A stretch of DNA of 64,000 nucleotides, from the NCBI GenBank assembly GCA_903813345.2, contig CAIIXF020000001.1:36115366-36179365 (forward strand), read 5' to 3'. The position numbers and the translations under genes are program-made. The stretch comes from Owenia fusiformis. Lineage: Eukaryota; Annelida; Polychaeta; Sabellida; Oweniidae. The notes under the pieces were generated by a model. That model was not told the origin of the DNA and did not search any database. It saw only the letters and a list, made by a program, of their open reading frames with translations. Below are positions 12,788 to 23,965 of the stretch, piece by piece; positions within the stretch are counted from its first letter, which is position 1; each line of letters opens with the position of its first letter.

Positions 12788-13325
12788 TGCCCTTTTGATA
12801 CTGATCATGGCCCATTTGATACTGATCATGGCCCATTTTGATACTGATCATGGCCCATTTGATACTGATCATGGCCCATTTTGATACTGATCGTGGCCCA
12901 TTTTGATACTGATCATGGCATATTTTGATACTGATTATGGCCCATTTTGATACTGGTCATGGCCTATTTTGATACTGATCATGGCCTATTTTGATGCTCA
13001 TCATGGTCTATTTTGATACTGATTATGGCCCATTTTGATACTGATCGTGGCCCATTTTGATACTGATCATGGCCTATTTTGATACTGATTATGGCCCATT
13101 TTGATGCTGATCGTGGCCCATTTTGATACTGATTATGGCCCATTTTGATACTGATCATGGCCTATTTTAATACTGATTATGGCCCATGTTGATGCTGATC
13201 ATGGCCCATTTTGATACTCCTATTTTGATACTGATTATGGCCCATTTTGATACTCCTATTTTGATACTGATCATGGCCTATTTTGATACTGATTATGGCC
13301 CATTTTGATGCTGATCATTGCCCAT
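12788..13325 (+). repeat. Minisatellite, 21-22 bp unit
   Basis: About 25 copies of TTTTGATACTGATCATGGCCCA, with frequent CATGG/TATGG/CGTGG and CCCA/CCTA variants and two truncated units near 13217 and 13254. Non-coding. Confidence 0.95.
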
Positions 13326-14413
13326 TTCTTTAAACCATGTGATTCCAAATGGAAATATTGCCAAAGTCATCTATTATAGGCTTCTTTACATTTATGAGTA
13401 ATTGATGACAAGATATTGTCGCAATACATTACAAGATGATAAATGTCTTGTAATTAAACCACATTGACAAGTATAAGTGAAAGAATGCTCAACAGCTTAA
13501 GTATAATTGATTAGCTGACGAAAGTTTTATAGAATACTCATAGAAGTTTTGCTCATAGTATCTTTATGGAGAGCTTCATTAGAGGAATTTCTTAGTAATT
13601 TTAGGAGGGGTGCATTTTCTTAACAGATTGATACCAAATTGGTATATGCCTGTATAATGTAGGAGTATTCCAGTTTCAAAATATATACCCTGTATTAATC
13701 AACTTCTAAGATTCTGAACCTCTCAATCTCGACAATCAACACCAATGACTTTTTTAACATCCATCTAAATATTATTTTTGTATCAATGTCATTTTAACAA
13801 ATTAACATCTGTGACAAAATTAATGTAGTTGTTATATACATGTAGATAAATAATCATGAATCAAACTTTCTATTATAAACAACTCAAGGGTTAAGAAAAT
13901 GTCATGTGACAGTGTCTCTGCCCTTTGCTCTCTCTTGTGGGGAGAGCCACTGGGGGTAGAGGGATGTGTTGTGACCTTTATGTAAGATTTTGTGTCTCTT
14001 TGAACTGAGTGTCTCAAAATAATTTTTTTTTGAAGCGTTAATGGTGTAATGATCATGGTATTAAGCATATTGTATTGGTTCTTTAATTGGTAATCAAAGA
14101 ACCAGGCCAATTGATTTCTCAGGATCAATTTACTAAGATGCTTGACATTATGTGTACTCTCCAAAGTTTGACTTTCTAAGATCATATACATGTAACTTAT
14201 TACATTGACTAAATCCATTCATTTGAATTCATGCTGGAAATCAATTTTGACTAATTAAACTTTGTTGTATCAATGTGTGAGAAAGGATCATATTTTGTGT
14301 AGAATCAACATTGAACTATTAAACATTATGAGTTAATGGTAGAACTTAATAACTACAGATATATTAAGATATTTAAACTGAATGTTTTGTTGATTTCACA
14401 TTTTCATTTCCAG
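13326..14413. other. No gene recognised; ends in the acceptor of the putative UTR exon
   Basis: AT-rich; the 128-codon minus-strand frame at 13832-14218 shows no domain. Confidence 0.55.
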
Positions 14414-14515
14414 GCATTCACACATTCTTGATGGTTTAAGTTTGAGGGAGAAAAAAGAAGCAGAGCAGAGCTAACTACATCAAGCTGACATAGATATTGA
14501 TAATAACATTATCTG
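14414..14515 (+). other. Probable non-coding 5' UTR exon of the NCS gene
   Basis: A 102-base segment is preceded by a strong 3' splice site (pyrimidine-rich CATTTTCATTTCCAG) and followed by a consensus donor, CTG|GTAAGT. It is richer in GA than the flanks. All three forward frames contain stops, so it cannot be an internal coding exon. It contains a tiny upstream ORF, ATG-GTT-TAA. The next recognisable plus-strand coding exon with compatible orientation is the NCS exon at 44216, so I infer a 5' UTR exon of that gene with a further exon upstream, perhaps outside the window. No transcript evidence is available; it could belong to another non-coding transcript or be a chance match. Confidence 0.45.
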
Positions 14516-14540
14516 GTAAGTAATGTTTCACTAACACTTG

Positions 14541-14815
14541 TAATACATTCTAGGGTCTATGCTAGACTATATAAAAGGTTGATGCTGGACTATCCACTTA
14601 ATACATTCTATGGGCTATGCTAGACTATATAAAAGGTTGATGCTGGACTATCCATTGGGTCTTAGACTATGCTAGATACCTATGTTAATGATAGTTTAGA
14701 GACTAGACTGTCTAGGGCTATTGCTAGACTATGTAAGGGGTGGGATTGATGCTAGACTATTCCTTATTTACGGGACTTTATTAGACTAATTAAGGTATAA
14801 GGTTGATGCTAGTCC
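14541..14815 (+). repeat. Degenerate 58-bp tandem repeat
   Basis: Two good copies start TAATACATTCTA at 14541 and 14599, each with GCTAGACTATATAAAAGG and TGATGCTGGACTATCCA. Degenerate GCTAGACTA words go on to about 14815. It begins 25 bases after the donor of the putative exon at 14414. Confidence 0.85.
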
Positions 14816-17701
14816 TTTCTAGAGTTTATATAAATATGACTAACTACCATTCTTAGTATGTACTGATGATCAAACACTCCTCAAGCAAAATTGTTGTTGT
14901 TTATTTGGCATTTTATCATTTGTATTTGGAGAATTTGCTGACTCACACATAACAGAGTAGTTATAGAATATGACTAGGTACATGATGTTGTTCAATCCTT
15001 GCCATTGTCTTTATTAGATGAAGACTCTATATTTGTTAGTATGCAAGAAGATACAATACAGTCTGGGAATTGTGCTATTGTAATTACATATTCTTTTATT
15101 GACTCTTATATATGTCAGTCTCTCCGACACATGGGGACACATACAGTTATTTTTATATACAATATTGACTCCTGTGTCAAATATGCTGTCACTTTTAACA
15201 TGTTTGGCATATTAGCAAATAGTATATGGATTGCGATGAGAAAAAGAAGACAGTCCTAGTTCAACGAATCGTAATGATTGGAAACCCCATTTATTGTACT
15301 TAAGATCATATTTATTATCTAATTATACTTTGAACGTGAAGTGAAAAGTAGTCCCTGGGCAAACCATGTTTAATGTATTGAACACTAATTGTTGCAATAA
15401 ATGTCACTGTGCCACAAATAATGGATATAAATAGATATGATAATGCGAGCCTAAAATCAGTTGTCTCTTAAAAAACTCAATTGATGTATACATATATCCG
15501 AAGCAGCATATTTCTGGCCTTCCTTTTCTAATAATTTGGTTTTGCCCCATTAAAAGAGAAATTGGCTGCATCTATTTTTATCAATAGTAGTGATTTGAAA
15601 AAATCAGTATTCAGGACTGATAAGATCTAAATGATACTAATATGAAATAAATGCCTGGTTTATTTGAAGGCATAAAACAATTCAAATTAGATAGCTGAAT
15701 TTTGATGAACCTACCAGATTGGTTATAAGCCTAGATCAAATAATTATCTTTTGTTATTCAAGTACAGATGAAGCTCTCTTTTAAGGTGCACAGGCCACCT
15801 ATTGAAAGGGTGTTTATATGCTAGTCCAGACATAAGCAACACATACCAACACCCGACACATTTATGCTAATTTGTACATGCCTCTAAGTAAAGCTCATGT
15901 TATTATGTATATCAGTAAAACATATGTTCAAGGCCTTCATAAATTGAATAAAAGGTGTATTGGATGGACACCTAACTTCATTGGAAGTGGACCTCATTTA
16001 TAAAAAAGTAATTAGAAAATCAGGCAATATTAATCGGAAGTTAAACTGAATTCTGTCACAACCAAAGCTCTATATTTGGATATTCTGATACAGGTAATTA
16101 CTTCAGCATAATATTTTAATATAAATTGAAGTTTTAGTATAAGTGTGTTAGGATCTGATGCAGAAGATCATGATTTAAAAGCCATTTTCAAGGTTTTTTT
16201 TCAAAAATATTAAATTACATGAATAATATAAGGATGCATTTAATTGCTTAAACAATTAAGAAATATTGTTGATTACTTGTGGTAACCCAAATGATGTAAG
16301 CCTATGGTAATGTTCAACTTGTCATCTGAGTTAATACTATAACTTGGTAAATCAATGGCATGATGATACTGGATAATGTAAATTCGTATATAGCTTAAAG
16401 ATCATATGTTTTGCAGTATATTATCCCCATTCAACTGTTTAAACATACAATTAATGCATTTTAAAGCTCTAGGGTGTCTCTGCTTGAGTAACAGTGCAAA
16501 AAGGGTTCCATCTCAATGCCTCTTAATATGCACATATCCCACATAAAGTTTGCATTGACCATATACATATACGTACTACACTGCACATATTACTGTATGT
16601 GATAAGGCAACTGAAAGTCAGGTAAGGATTTTGTTAAGTTCATTTTTGATAAGATACATTGATATTATAAGTTCTCAAAATGTAGGATATAAGTTTCAGT
16701 TATTTGGTTAGTGAAGGAACTGTAGTAGGGATGTGTCCTTTGCTATAAAGAAACACTCCCCATTGATTATGCGTAGTGAACTTCTACATGTATGCAGAAG
16801 TAAATAGCATATTAAACCTAGATGGGGACTGTATGTATTTTCAGAAGTTTTAATAGCTTCCTAATCGGAGCCCCATTTTTTCACGTATATAAGTCATTCC
16901 GTACAAATTCTGCACAAAAAGTGTATAAATGTACCTAGATTTGAGTGTTATACATGTTCTTGTATAGTAGAAATGCTGATGAGTTCATCAATATAAATGC
17001 TGATTTACAGGAAAATATATATAATTCATTCTAGTTTTGTAAAAATATTGATAATCAAGATGCATAAAAGTAGAGACAATGTTTAAATCTTGCAATATTT
17101 GACTTGCAATGCATTATTTTCACCAGGTGCCTTGAGTGCACAAAGCGGAACATCCATGACAGTTTATCCCATCGTATGCACTCTGTTTTATGTCTTTACA
17201 ATAAAAGTCAACGTGACACGCCTGGTATTTTGTCCTTTCATTCATATCGTAAGTGTGGTGGCTGGTTACATGCTTATACTCCAGAAATCTGTATTGATTG
17301 TGGGCTTGTTTTCATCATATCCTTAATACTCCAAGGTTGTTCAGTCTATACTTTCGGCTCAGTTACTGCTTCATAAACAATGCCTTTTGAAACAGTGGTG
17401 CTGATTTCCTGATTTTATTTATTTTTATGAGACTTTGATGTAAAATAACCCTTGGAGGCTGTTTGGAGAAGAAGTTTGAATTTTTTTATTTTTTCACATT
17501 CTCATATTTCACCTTACTTTTTTACTAGCATACATTTTCCCAATGTTCCCAATGAGCAATATCTCTTTTTACGTCATCTACACTAGCAATCTCTCCTCTA
17601 CTGAAGAGTCCAGTGTTCTTTTATTTGCACTCATATATTAATGTACCACATCTTTTTTTCTTGCCTGAAGTGCTGATTGAACATACTCTACCACTTAGTT
17701 G
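14816..17701. other. Putative intron, no gene recognised
   Basis: AT-rich. At 17127-17248 an acceptor-like TTATTTTCACCAG and a donor-like ATC|GTAAGTG bracket 122 bases of more balanced composition, a weak exon candidate. Confidence 0.5.
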
Positions 17702-17857
17702 GTGGAATTGTTCTAGAACTCACAAAATGAAGTTGCATACAAGTGGAATTGTTCTAGAACTCACAAAATAGAGTTACATACAGGTGGAATTGTTCTAGAA
17801 CTTACAAAATAGAGTTACATACAGGTGTACCTGTTCTAGAACTCACAAAGTAGAGAC
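17702..17857 (+). repeat. 41-bp tandem repeat, four copies
   Basis: Units start GTGGAATTGTTCTAGAACTC at 17702, 17743 and 17784; a fourth, diverged unit starts at 17825. Confidence 0.92.
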
Positions 17858-17914
17858 TTGTTATAAAACTCATAAAATATAAGCTTATGGTAGATAGAGT
17901 GTCAGTTTTCAAGT

Positions 17915-18013
17915 TCAATTTTTTAGTGATTAAACCCTAGGATCGAAAATAGAATACCTTTGGAACACCCTGCATTCTATTTTCAATCCTAGGGTTTAAT
18001 CACTAAAAATTGA
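17915..18013. repeat. Inverted repeat (hairpin) with 40-bp arms
   Basis: Arms at 17915-17955 and 17974-18013 share TTTTTAGTGATTAAACCCTA and GAAAATAGAAT with one or two differences, separated by 18 bases. Probably a small fold-back element. Confidence 0.85.
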
Positions 18014-18706
18014 CAGTTTTATGGTGATGTAACTCCCTGCCCCTACCTACCTTTTAGAAACATATATGAATTATAGCTTGACAAAATTCTTGTCAAAAGT
18101 GAAAGAAGTTAAGATTTAATGTATTTAACTTATGACACGCCCCCATCTTCAATTACCAAGGTTTGGAAATCAAACTGGTAAGCTAGTATGAGACATCCCG
18201 TGTGTAATGATTTTCTTGAGGGTCTATATGACATAAGAGAGATGTGACATCATGTTTTGTTACTGATCAATCCCTGGCTACGTGAGCATCTCTTTGAAGC
18301 TGGTCTTTCCCATTAGGGAAGCATTTGGTATGCATGGATTTTTCTTCCTTTTGTCTTTGGTGTGAAAAGTCATTGCATAAGTATTGGTAATTTGGCCATT
18401 TTTCTGTAGACTGGAGGAGGAATGGTTTAATGTCACATTTGAAATTCCACTGAAGTACATCGGATGATTTACACCATTAATTAGGTGTTAGGATCTAGAA
18501 TAAAAAATTATGGTGATGGCATTCAAAAGTACCTTTTGCAACCTTTCCCCCCCACCTGGGACTCACAAGGTCTTGTAGCTAGACTACAATTTCGAATGGG
18601 GAAACTAAAATGTGATCTATAATAATATCAAGATGATGGGTATGGTTTTGAAATTCAAAAATTTACTCTCAGGAGTTTATTTTTAAGGCCTAATGCCTTA
18701 TTTTTA

Positions 18707-18742
18707 GCTCACATGGTGAGCTTTTGCAATCACTCACTTGTC

Positions 18743-18774
<32 letters not shown>

Positions 18775-20880
18775 CGTCCGTCCGTCCGTCTGTCTGTCAA
18801 CAATATTGGCACGTTTTAAACCTCTGTCGATAGGATTCCTGTTTTAAGTTATTTCTGTTCAACATCAATACAGAAAACCCCCTATGACTCCTGGTTCAAA
18901 AGCTCGCCTATTTTCAAAATGGCCGTCACTTTTGTCTCGCGAAATTCACTTTTAGCCCATTTCCTAGCTAACCTCTGTCGATAGGATTCCTGTTTTAAGT
19001 TATTTCTGTTCAACATCAATACAGAAAACCCCCCTATGACTCCTGGTTCAAAAGCTCACCTATTTTCAAAATGGCCGCCACTTTTGTCTCGCGAAATTCA
19101 CTTTTGGCCCATTTCCTAGCTTTACAAATAATTTCAGGTGTCCTACATTGTAAAAATCCATGTCAATGTAAAGATTAGATATATGTAATAATTTTGTTAC
19201 AAAAAATCAGCGAAAAATTGTATCCATTTTTTTATTTTCAGCCATTTTAGTTAACATTGATTTGTCTATCTGACTCGCGAAATCCACTTTCTGTCAATAA
19301 CAGTGGCACGTTTTAAAACCTCTGTCGATAGGATTCCTGTTTTAAGTTATTTCTGTTCAACATGAATTCAGAAAACTCCCCTATGACTCCTGGTTCAAAA
19401 GCTCGCCTATTTTCAAAATGGCCGCCATTTTTGTCTCGCGAAATTCACTTTTGACCCATTTCCTAGCTTTACATATTATTTCAAGTGTCCTACATTGTAG
19501 AAATCCATTGCAAAGTAAAGAGTAGATGTATGAAATAATTTTGTTACGAAAAATCAGCGAAAAATTATATCCATTTATTTATTTTCAGCCATTTTAGTTA
19601 ACATTGATTTGTCCATCTGTCTCGCAAAATTCACTTTTGGACCATTTACCTTAAACCCTCTGTCGATAGGATTCCCATTTTAAGTTATTTTTGTTCAACA
19701 TCAATACAAAAAACTCTCCTATGACTCTTGGTTCAAAAGCTCGGCTATTTTCAAAATGGCCGTCACTTTTGTCTCGCGAAATTCACTTTTGACCCATTTC
19801 CTAGCTTTACAAATAATTTCAGGTGTCCTACATTGTAAAAATCCATGTCAATGTAAAGGGTACATATATGAAATAATTTTGTTACAAAAAATCAGCGAAA
19901 AATTGTATCCATTTTTTTATTTTCAGCCATTTTAGTTAACATTGATTTGTCTATCTGATTCGCGAAATCCACTTTCTGTGGCACGTTTTAAAACCTCTGT
20001 TGATAGGATTCCTGTTTTAAGTTATTTCTGTTCAACATCAATTCAGAAAACTCCCCTTTGACTCCTGGTTCAAAAGCTCGCCTATTTTCAAAATGGCCAC
20101 CATTTTTGTCTCGCGAAATTCACTTTTGACCCATTTCCTAGCTTTACAAATAATTTCAAGTGTCCTACATTGTAAAAATCCATGTCAATGTAAAGAGTAG
20201 ATGTATGAAATAATTTTGTTACGAAAAATTAGCGAAAAATTATATCCATTTATTTATTTTCAGCCATTTTAGTTAACATTGATTTGTCCATCTGTCTCGC
20301 GAAATTCACTTTTTGCCCATTTCCTAGCTTTACAAATAATTTCAGCTGTCCTGCATTGTAAAAAGCCATGTCACTGTAAAAGGTAGTTGTATGAAATAAT
20401 TTTGTTACAAAAAATTGGCAAAATATTATATCCGTTTTTTTTATTTTCAGCCATTTTAGTTAACATTGATTTGTCCATCTGTCTCGCGAAATCCTCTTTT
20501 GTACCATTTGCTTAAAACCTCTGTCGATAGGATTCCAGTTTTAAGTTATTTTTGTTCAACATCAATACAAAAACTCCCCTATGACTCCTGGTTCAAAAGC
20601 TTGCCTGATTTCAAAATGGTCGCCATTTTTGTCTCGCGAAATTCAATTTTGGCCCATTTCCTAGCTTTACAAATAATTTCAGGTGTCTTGCATTGCAAAA
20701 AGCCATGTCACTGTAAAGAGTAGTTGTATGAAATAATTTTGTTACAAATTATTGGCAAAAAATTATATCCGTTTTTTTTCAGCCATTTTAATTGACTGAG
20801 AGACAGATGGCTTGAAATAATTTTGTAACAAAAAATCAGCAAAAAATGTGACCATGTGAGCCCAGTACCCACGGTACTAA
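18707..20880 (+). mobile_element. Repeat element opening GCTCAC, built of ~340-bp tandem units
   Basis: The segment opens with a small hairpin, GCTCACATGGTGAGC, followed by a TCCGTC/TCTGTC microsatellite (18740-18800). It closes with GTGACCATGTGAGCCC and a second hairpin, AGTACCCACGGTACT. ATTTTTA flanks both sides (18700-18706 and 20880-20886), a possible duplication of the target. The interior is a series of related units starting CCTCTGTCGATAGGATTCC at 18821, 18972, 19319, 19657, 19994 and 20518. No open reading frame with a known motif is present. Elements with this opening are abundant in mollusc genomes in my memory; the class is uncertain. Confidence 0.7.
18821..20850 (+). repeat. Tandem array of ~340-bp units
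   Basis: Each full unit has the order CTCTGTCGATAGGATTCC, TTATTTCTGTTCAACAT, GACTCCTGGTTCAAAAGCTC, TTTTCAAAATGGCCGCC, TTTGTCTCGCGAAATTCAC, TTTACAAATAATTTCAGGTG, and TTCAGCCATTTTAGTTAAC. The first unit is cut to 151 bases and a partial unit stands near 20300-20500. Adjacent units are some 90 % alike. Confidence 0.88.
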
Positions 20881-21087
20881 TTTTTAAGACTTAAGGACAG
20901 AGATAAACTGTGTATGGCCATCATGAAAAAGTATTTTAGAATTCAATGAAATTATTAACAAGTATTAGAGTGTGAATATTATTTTTAATGTATATACTAA
21001 GGGGAGGCATCAAAAGTTCGATGTCGGATCGGAAACTAAATAAATCTAGTTTTGACTCAGACCCCCCCCCCCCTCCCCCCAAAACTA

Positions 21088-21548
21088 AGGAGACACACAA
21101 CCATTAGATCCTTCCGCCGAGTGGGAAGACGAATAGATGGCATTATAAAAACAAAAATATAGTCCAATTATTGTAATTACATTAGCATCACCAGTGGTTG
21201 GATTTTGGTAAGTACATGAATGAAAAAGTGTATGTGTGGACCAACTCTGAGACATGATTTGATGTGATTAAGGTGCATTTTCTTTTAAAAATTTGACCTT
21301 TTTGACCTGCCTCCATCTGTCAAAATCAGAATTACATTTTTTGACATTTTCTATAGATGGCGTCTTCAACAGGTGAGATCTTTTGATTTTCGTGGGGAGT
21401 TTTGATTCAAACTTTTTTGACTGACAGAGGACATACTGGGGTATGATGCAATGATAGCAAAACATGTCCACAAATCTTAGTTTTCTCTTGAAGACAGATT
21501 GTTTGTATGGGAATACGCATGTTATAACAATTAGTTGGGTTAACCCTA
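21088..21548 (+). repeat. 461-bp direct repeat, copy 1
   Basis: This block, from AGGAGACACACAACCATTAG to GTTGGGTTAACCCTA, recurs at 23175-23635 with no difference that I can find. It lies inside the TIR element near its left end. Identity over 461 bases implies recent duplication or gene conversion, while the rest of the internal repeats have diverged. Confidence 0.9.
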
Positions 21549-21647
21549 TTATCGCCCATTCTGGAGTACCACTTTTTTTTTATTTGGTCATATTTCTCAA
21601 CTATTTCCAGTTTTTATTGGGACTTTCATTAATTTCATCTCTCTCAA

Positions 21648-21905
21648 TGCGTTTGACAAAGTTTCATGGCACTATGGTCCATGCTTTTCCCCAAAAAGTG
21701 CTGAATAAGCATTTTTTCGCAAAAATTTACCCCGTGTTATTCAAATATGTGCATAAATTAGAGAAATTTATTGATTATTTTTCTAAATCACAAAAATTGA
21801 TTCTAGGCAAAATGTGCTATCCAGATATAGCTCAATCAGCTCTGTAATACCTCCCCAGCTCAAACTAGACATCTCCCAACACATCCGTCATAGGCTCCAA
21901 CCAGG
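21648..21905 (+). repeat. Diverged internal direct repeat, copy 1 (partner at 22748-22992)
   Basis: The two segments share blocks such as GTTTCATGGCACTATGGTCC-like sequence, TACCCCGTGTTATT, TTGATTCTAGGCAAAATGTG and CAACACATC, with small indels and base changes. They flank the CCCTAA-like array within the TIR element. Confidence 0.75.
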
Positions 21906-22005
21906 AGTCAACTTTTTGTTACTTTGGTCATATTTCTCCACTGTTTCCATGATTTTTATTGGAATTTTCACAAATTTTGCTCTAGAAGGCTAAATCATTG
22001 GCCAT

Positions 22006-22510
22006 GACCTAACCCTAACCCCAACAACATCTCTAACCCTAACTATAGCCTAACCCTAAGCCAGAGCCTAACTCTAACCCTTAACCTGAACACCAACACT
22101 ACCCCTAACCCTAACTATAGCCTAACCCTAACCCTAAGCCAGAGCCTAACCCTAACCCCTAACCCTAACCCCAACACTATTCCTAACCCTAACTACAGCC
22201 TAACCCTAAGCCAGAGTCTAACCCTAACCCCTTACCCCAACATTACCCCTAACCCTAACTATAGCCTAACCCTAAGCCAGAGCCTAACCCTAACCCCTAA
22301 CTCTAACCTCAACACTACCCCTAACCCTAACTATAGCCTAACCCTAAGCTAGAGCCTAAGCCTAACCCCAACACTACCCCTAACCCTAACTATAGCCTTA
22401 CCCTAAGCCAGGGCCTAACCCTAGCCCCAACACTACCCTTAGCCCTAACTAAAGCCTTACCCTAAGCCCAAGCCTAACCCTAACCCCTAATCCTAACCTT
22501 GACTTAACCC
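22006..22510 (+). repeat. Interstitial telomere-like array (CCCTAA-type) with higher-order structure
   Basis: About 500 bases are made of CCTAACCCTAAC-like words, interrupted by regularly recurring variants: AACTATAGCC, AAGCCAGAGCC and CCAACACTACC. The AACTATAGCC word recurs near 22041, 22113, 22191 (variant), 22257, 22331 and 22390, with a further variant near 22447, so the higher-order unit is about 60-80 bases. The array is bounded by non-telomeric element sequence on both sides, so it is not a chromosome end. Confidence 0.9.
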
Positions 22511-22747
22511 TAAGTAATCAAATACAGTGTTCAGAATGATCATTTATCAATTGGGAGACCTATAATTGGAAATGTGTGTTGTTTTGGTTTTCTTTGATGA
22601 ATATTCCCCAGGGTAGAACAACAAATGGAGAAAATGACCAATTTTTCTGTATCCTCCATACTAAATATTTCTCTGTAAACATTCAGAAGCAATAATAATG
22701 ATTACAATTAGTTTATGTAATTGATAACACATGAATTGTTCTATCAT

Positions 22748-22992
22748 TTGACAAAGTTTAATGTCACGATGGTCTGTACTATTTCCCAAAAGTGTCGAAT
22801 AAGCATTTTTTCGCCAAAATCTACCCCGTGTTATTAAATATGCGCATAAATAAGAGATATTAATTGCCTATTTCTTTAAATTACAAAAATTGATTCTAGG
22901 CAAAATGTGCTTTCCAGATATAGCTCATTCAGCTCTGTACTACCTCCCCATCTCAAACTAGACACCTCCCAACACATCTAGCCATAGGTTCC
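22748..22992 (+). repeat. Diverged internal direct repeat, copy 2
   Basis: Counterpart of 21648-21905 on the other side of the telomere-like array. Its greater divergence from its partner than the 461-bp pair shows implies an older duplication event within the same element. Confidence 0.75.
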
Positions 22993-23174
22993 AATTTTAG
23001 TCAATATCCCAGGAAAACATCTAATTGCAGAAAGGGGATGGGTAACTTTAACTATTCATATATCTGGAAAAAATAGTCGAATCTGCTTGCGGTTTGTATT
23101 ATTTTACTAGAAAACAACTTGGGGTTACATTTTGGAGGAAATTACAATTGTAACTTAAAGGATGGGTCACTACT

Positions 23175-23635
23175 AGGAGACACACAACCATTAGATCCTT
23201 CCGCCGAGTGGGAAGACGAATAGATGGCATTATAAAAACAAAAATATAGTCCAATTATTGTAATTACATTAGCATCACCAGTGGTTGGATTTTGGTAAGT
23301 ACATGAATGAAAAAGTGTATGTGTGGACCAACTCTGAGACATGATTTGATGTGATTAAGGTGCATTTTCTTTTAAAAATTTGACCTTTTTGACCTGCCTC
23401 CATCTGTCAAAATCAGAATTACATTTTTTGACATTTTCTATAGATGGCGTCTTCAACAGGTGAGATCTTTTGATTTTCGTGGGGAGTTTTGATTCAAACT
23501 TTTTTGACTGACAGAGGACATACTGGGGTATGATGCAATGATAGCAAAACATGTCCACAAATCTTAGTTTTCTCTTGAAGACAGATTGTTTGTATGGGAA
23601 TACGCATGTTATAACAATTAGTTGGGTTAACCCTA
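23175..23635 (+). repeat. 461-bp direct repeat, copy 2
   Basis: Exact copy of 21088-21548, offset by 2087 bases. It is followed by 280 bases of single-copy sequence up to the right terminal repeat. Both copies end at a TTAACCCTA motif, the same motif that makes up the nearby array, which suggests that the expansion of the element started at this motif. Confidence 0.9.
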
Positions 23636-23965
23636 AATACCATGAAAGTTGATCGCTTACTTCCGGTTTGAGAATTTGAAAAATTATTGCTAAACACGAT
23701 CTAGTTTTTGTTAATTCCTATTGTAATTTGCAGCTTTTAACAATTTTTGATAGAATATAATCCATTGGAATGATCTTGACGAAGAAAGCATCAGGTAAAA
23801 TCTTTATTTTTAAACCATTCCAAGGCATTCTGAGTTGAAATTGCCAAAAATTTGAAATGTTGAAATTTGTCGGATAGCAAACTGAAATGGGTTTGAACCC
23901 CCTCCCCCCCTAACTAGATTTATTTAGTTTTCTATCCGACATCGAACTTTTGATGCCTCCCCTAA

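Larger units (their letters stand above)
21001..23962. mobile_element. Large non-autonomous TIR element (Harbinger-like by its ends)
   Basis: The ends are 51-bp inverted repeats beginning GGGGAGGCATCAAAAGTTCG (21001-21051 and 23912-23962) with only about two mismatches, and the trinucleotide TAA stands on both sides. A 3-bp TAA duplication and G-rich ends fit the PIF/Harbinger superfamily, by inference. Inside are C-rich runs near both ends, a perfect 461-bp direct repeat, a diverged direct repeat of about 250 bases, and an array of CCCTAA-like motifs. The 127-codon open stretch at 21464 shows no transposase motif, so the element looks non-autonomous. Confidence 0.82.

Noticed and set aside
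12588-12872. Minus-strand frame with repeated MGHDQYQ-like units
   Set aside because: The repeats are the translation of the edge of the 21-22 bp minisatellite.
13832-14218. 128-codon minus-strand frame
   Set aside because: No recognisable motif; in AT-rich sequence of this length a few frames above 100 codons are expected by chance.
17090-17376. Two overlapping plus-strand frames as a protein gene
   Set aside because: No family pattern in either; at most the segment 17127-17248 is a weak non-coding exon candidate.
21464-21847. 127-codon frame in the large TIR element as a transposase
   Set aside because: No DDE or DNA-binding motif; its second half is part of a repeat that is diverged and not kept in frame at 22748-22992.
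22006-22510. Chromosome end
   Set aside because: The CCCTAA array is degenerate, has a higher-order unit, and is bounded by element sequence on both sides.
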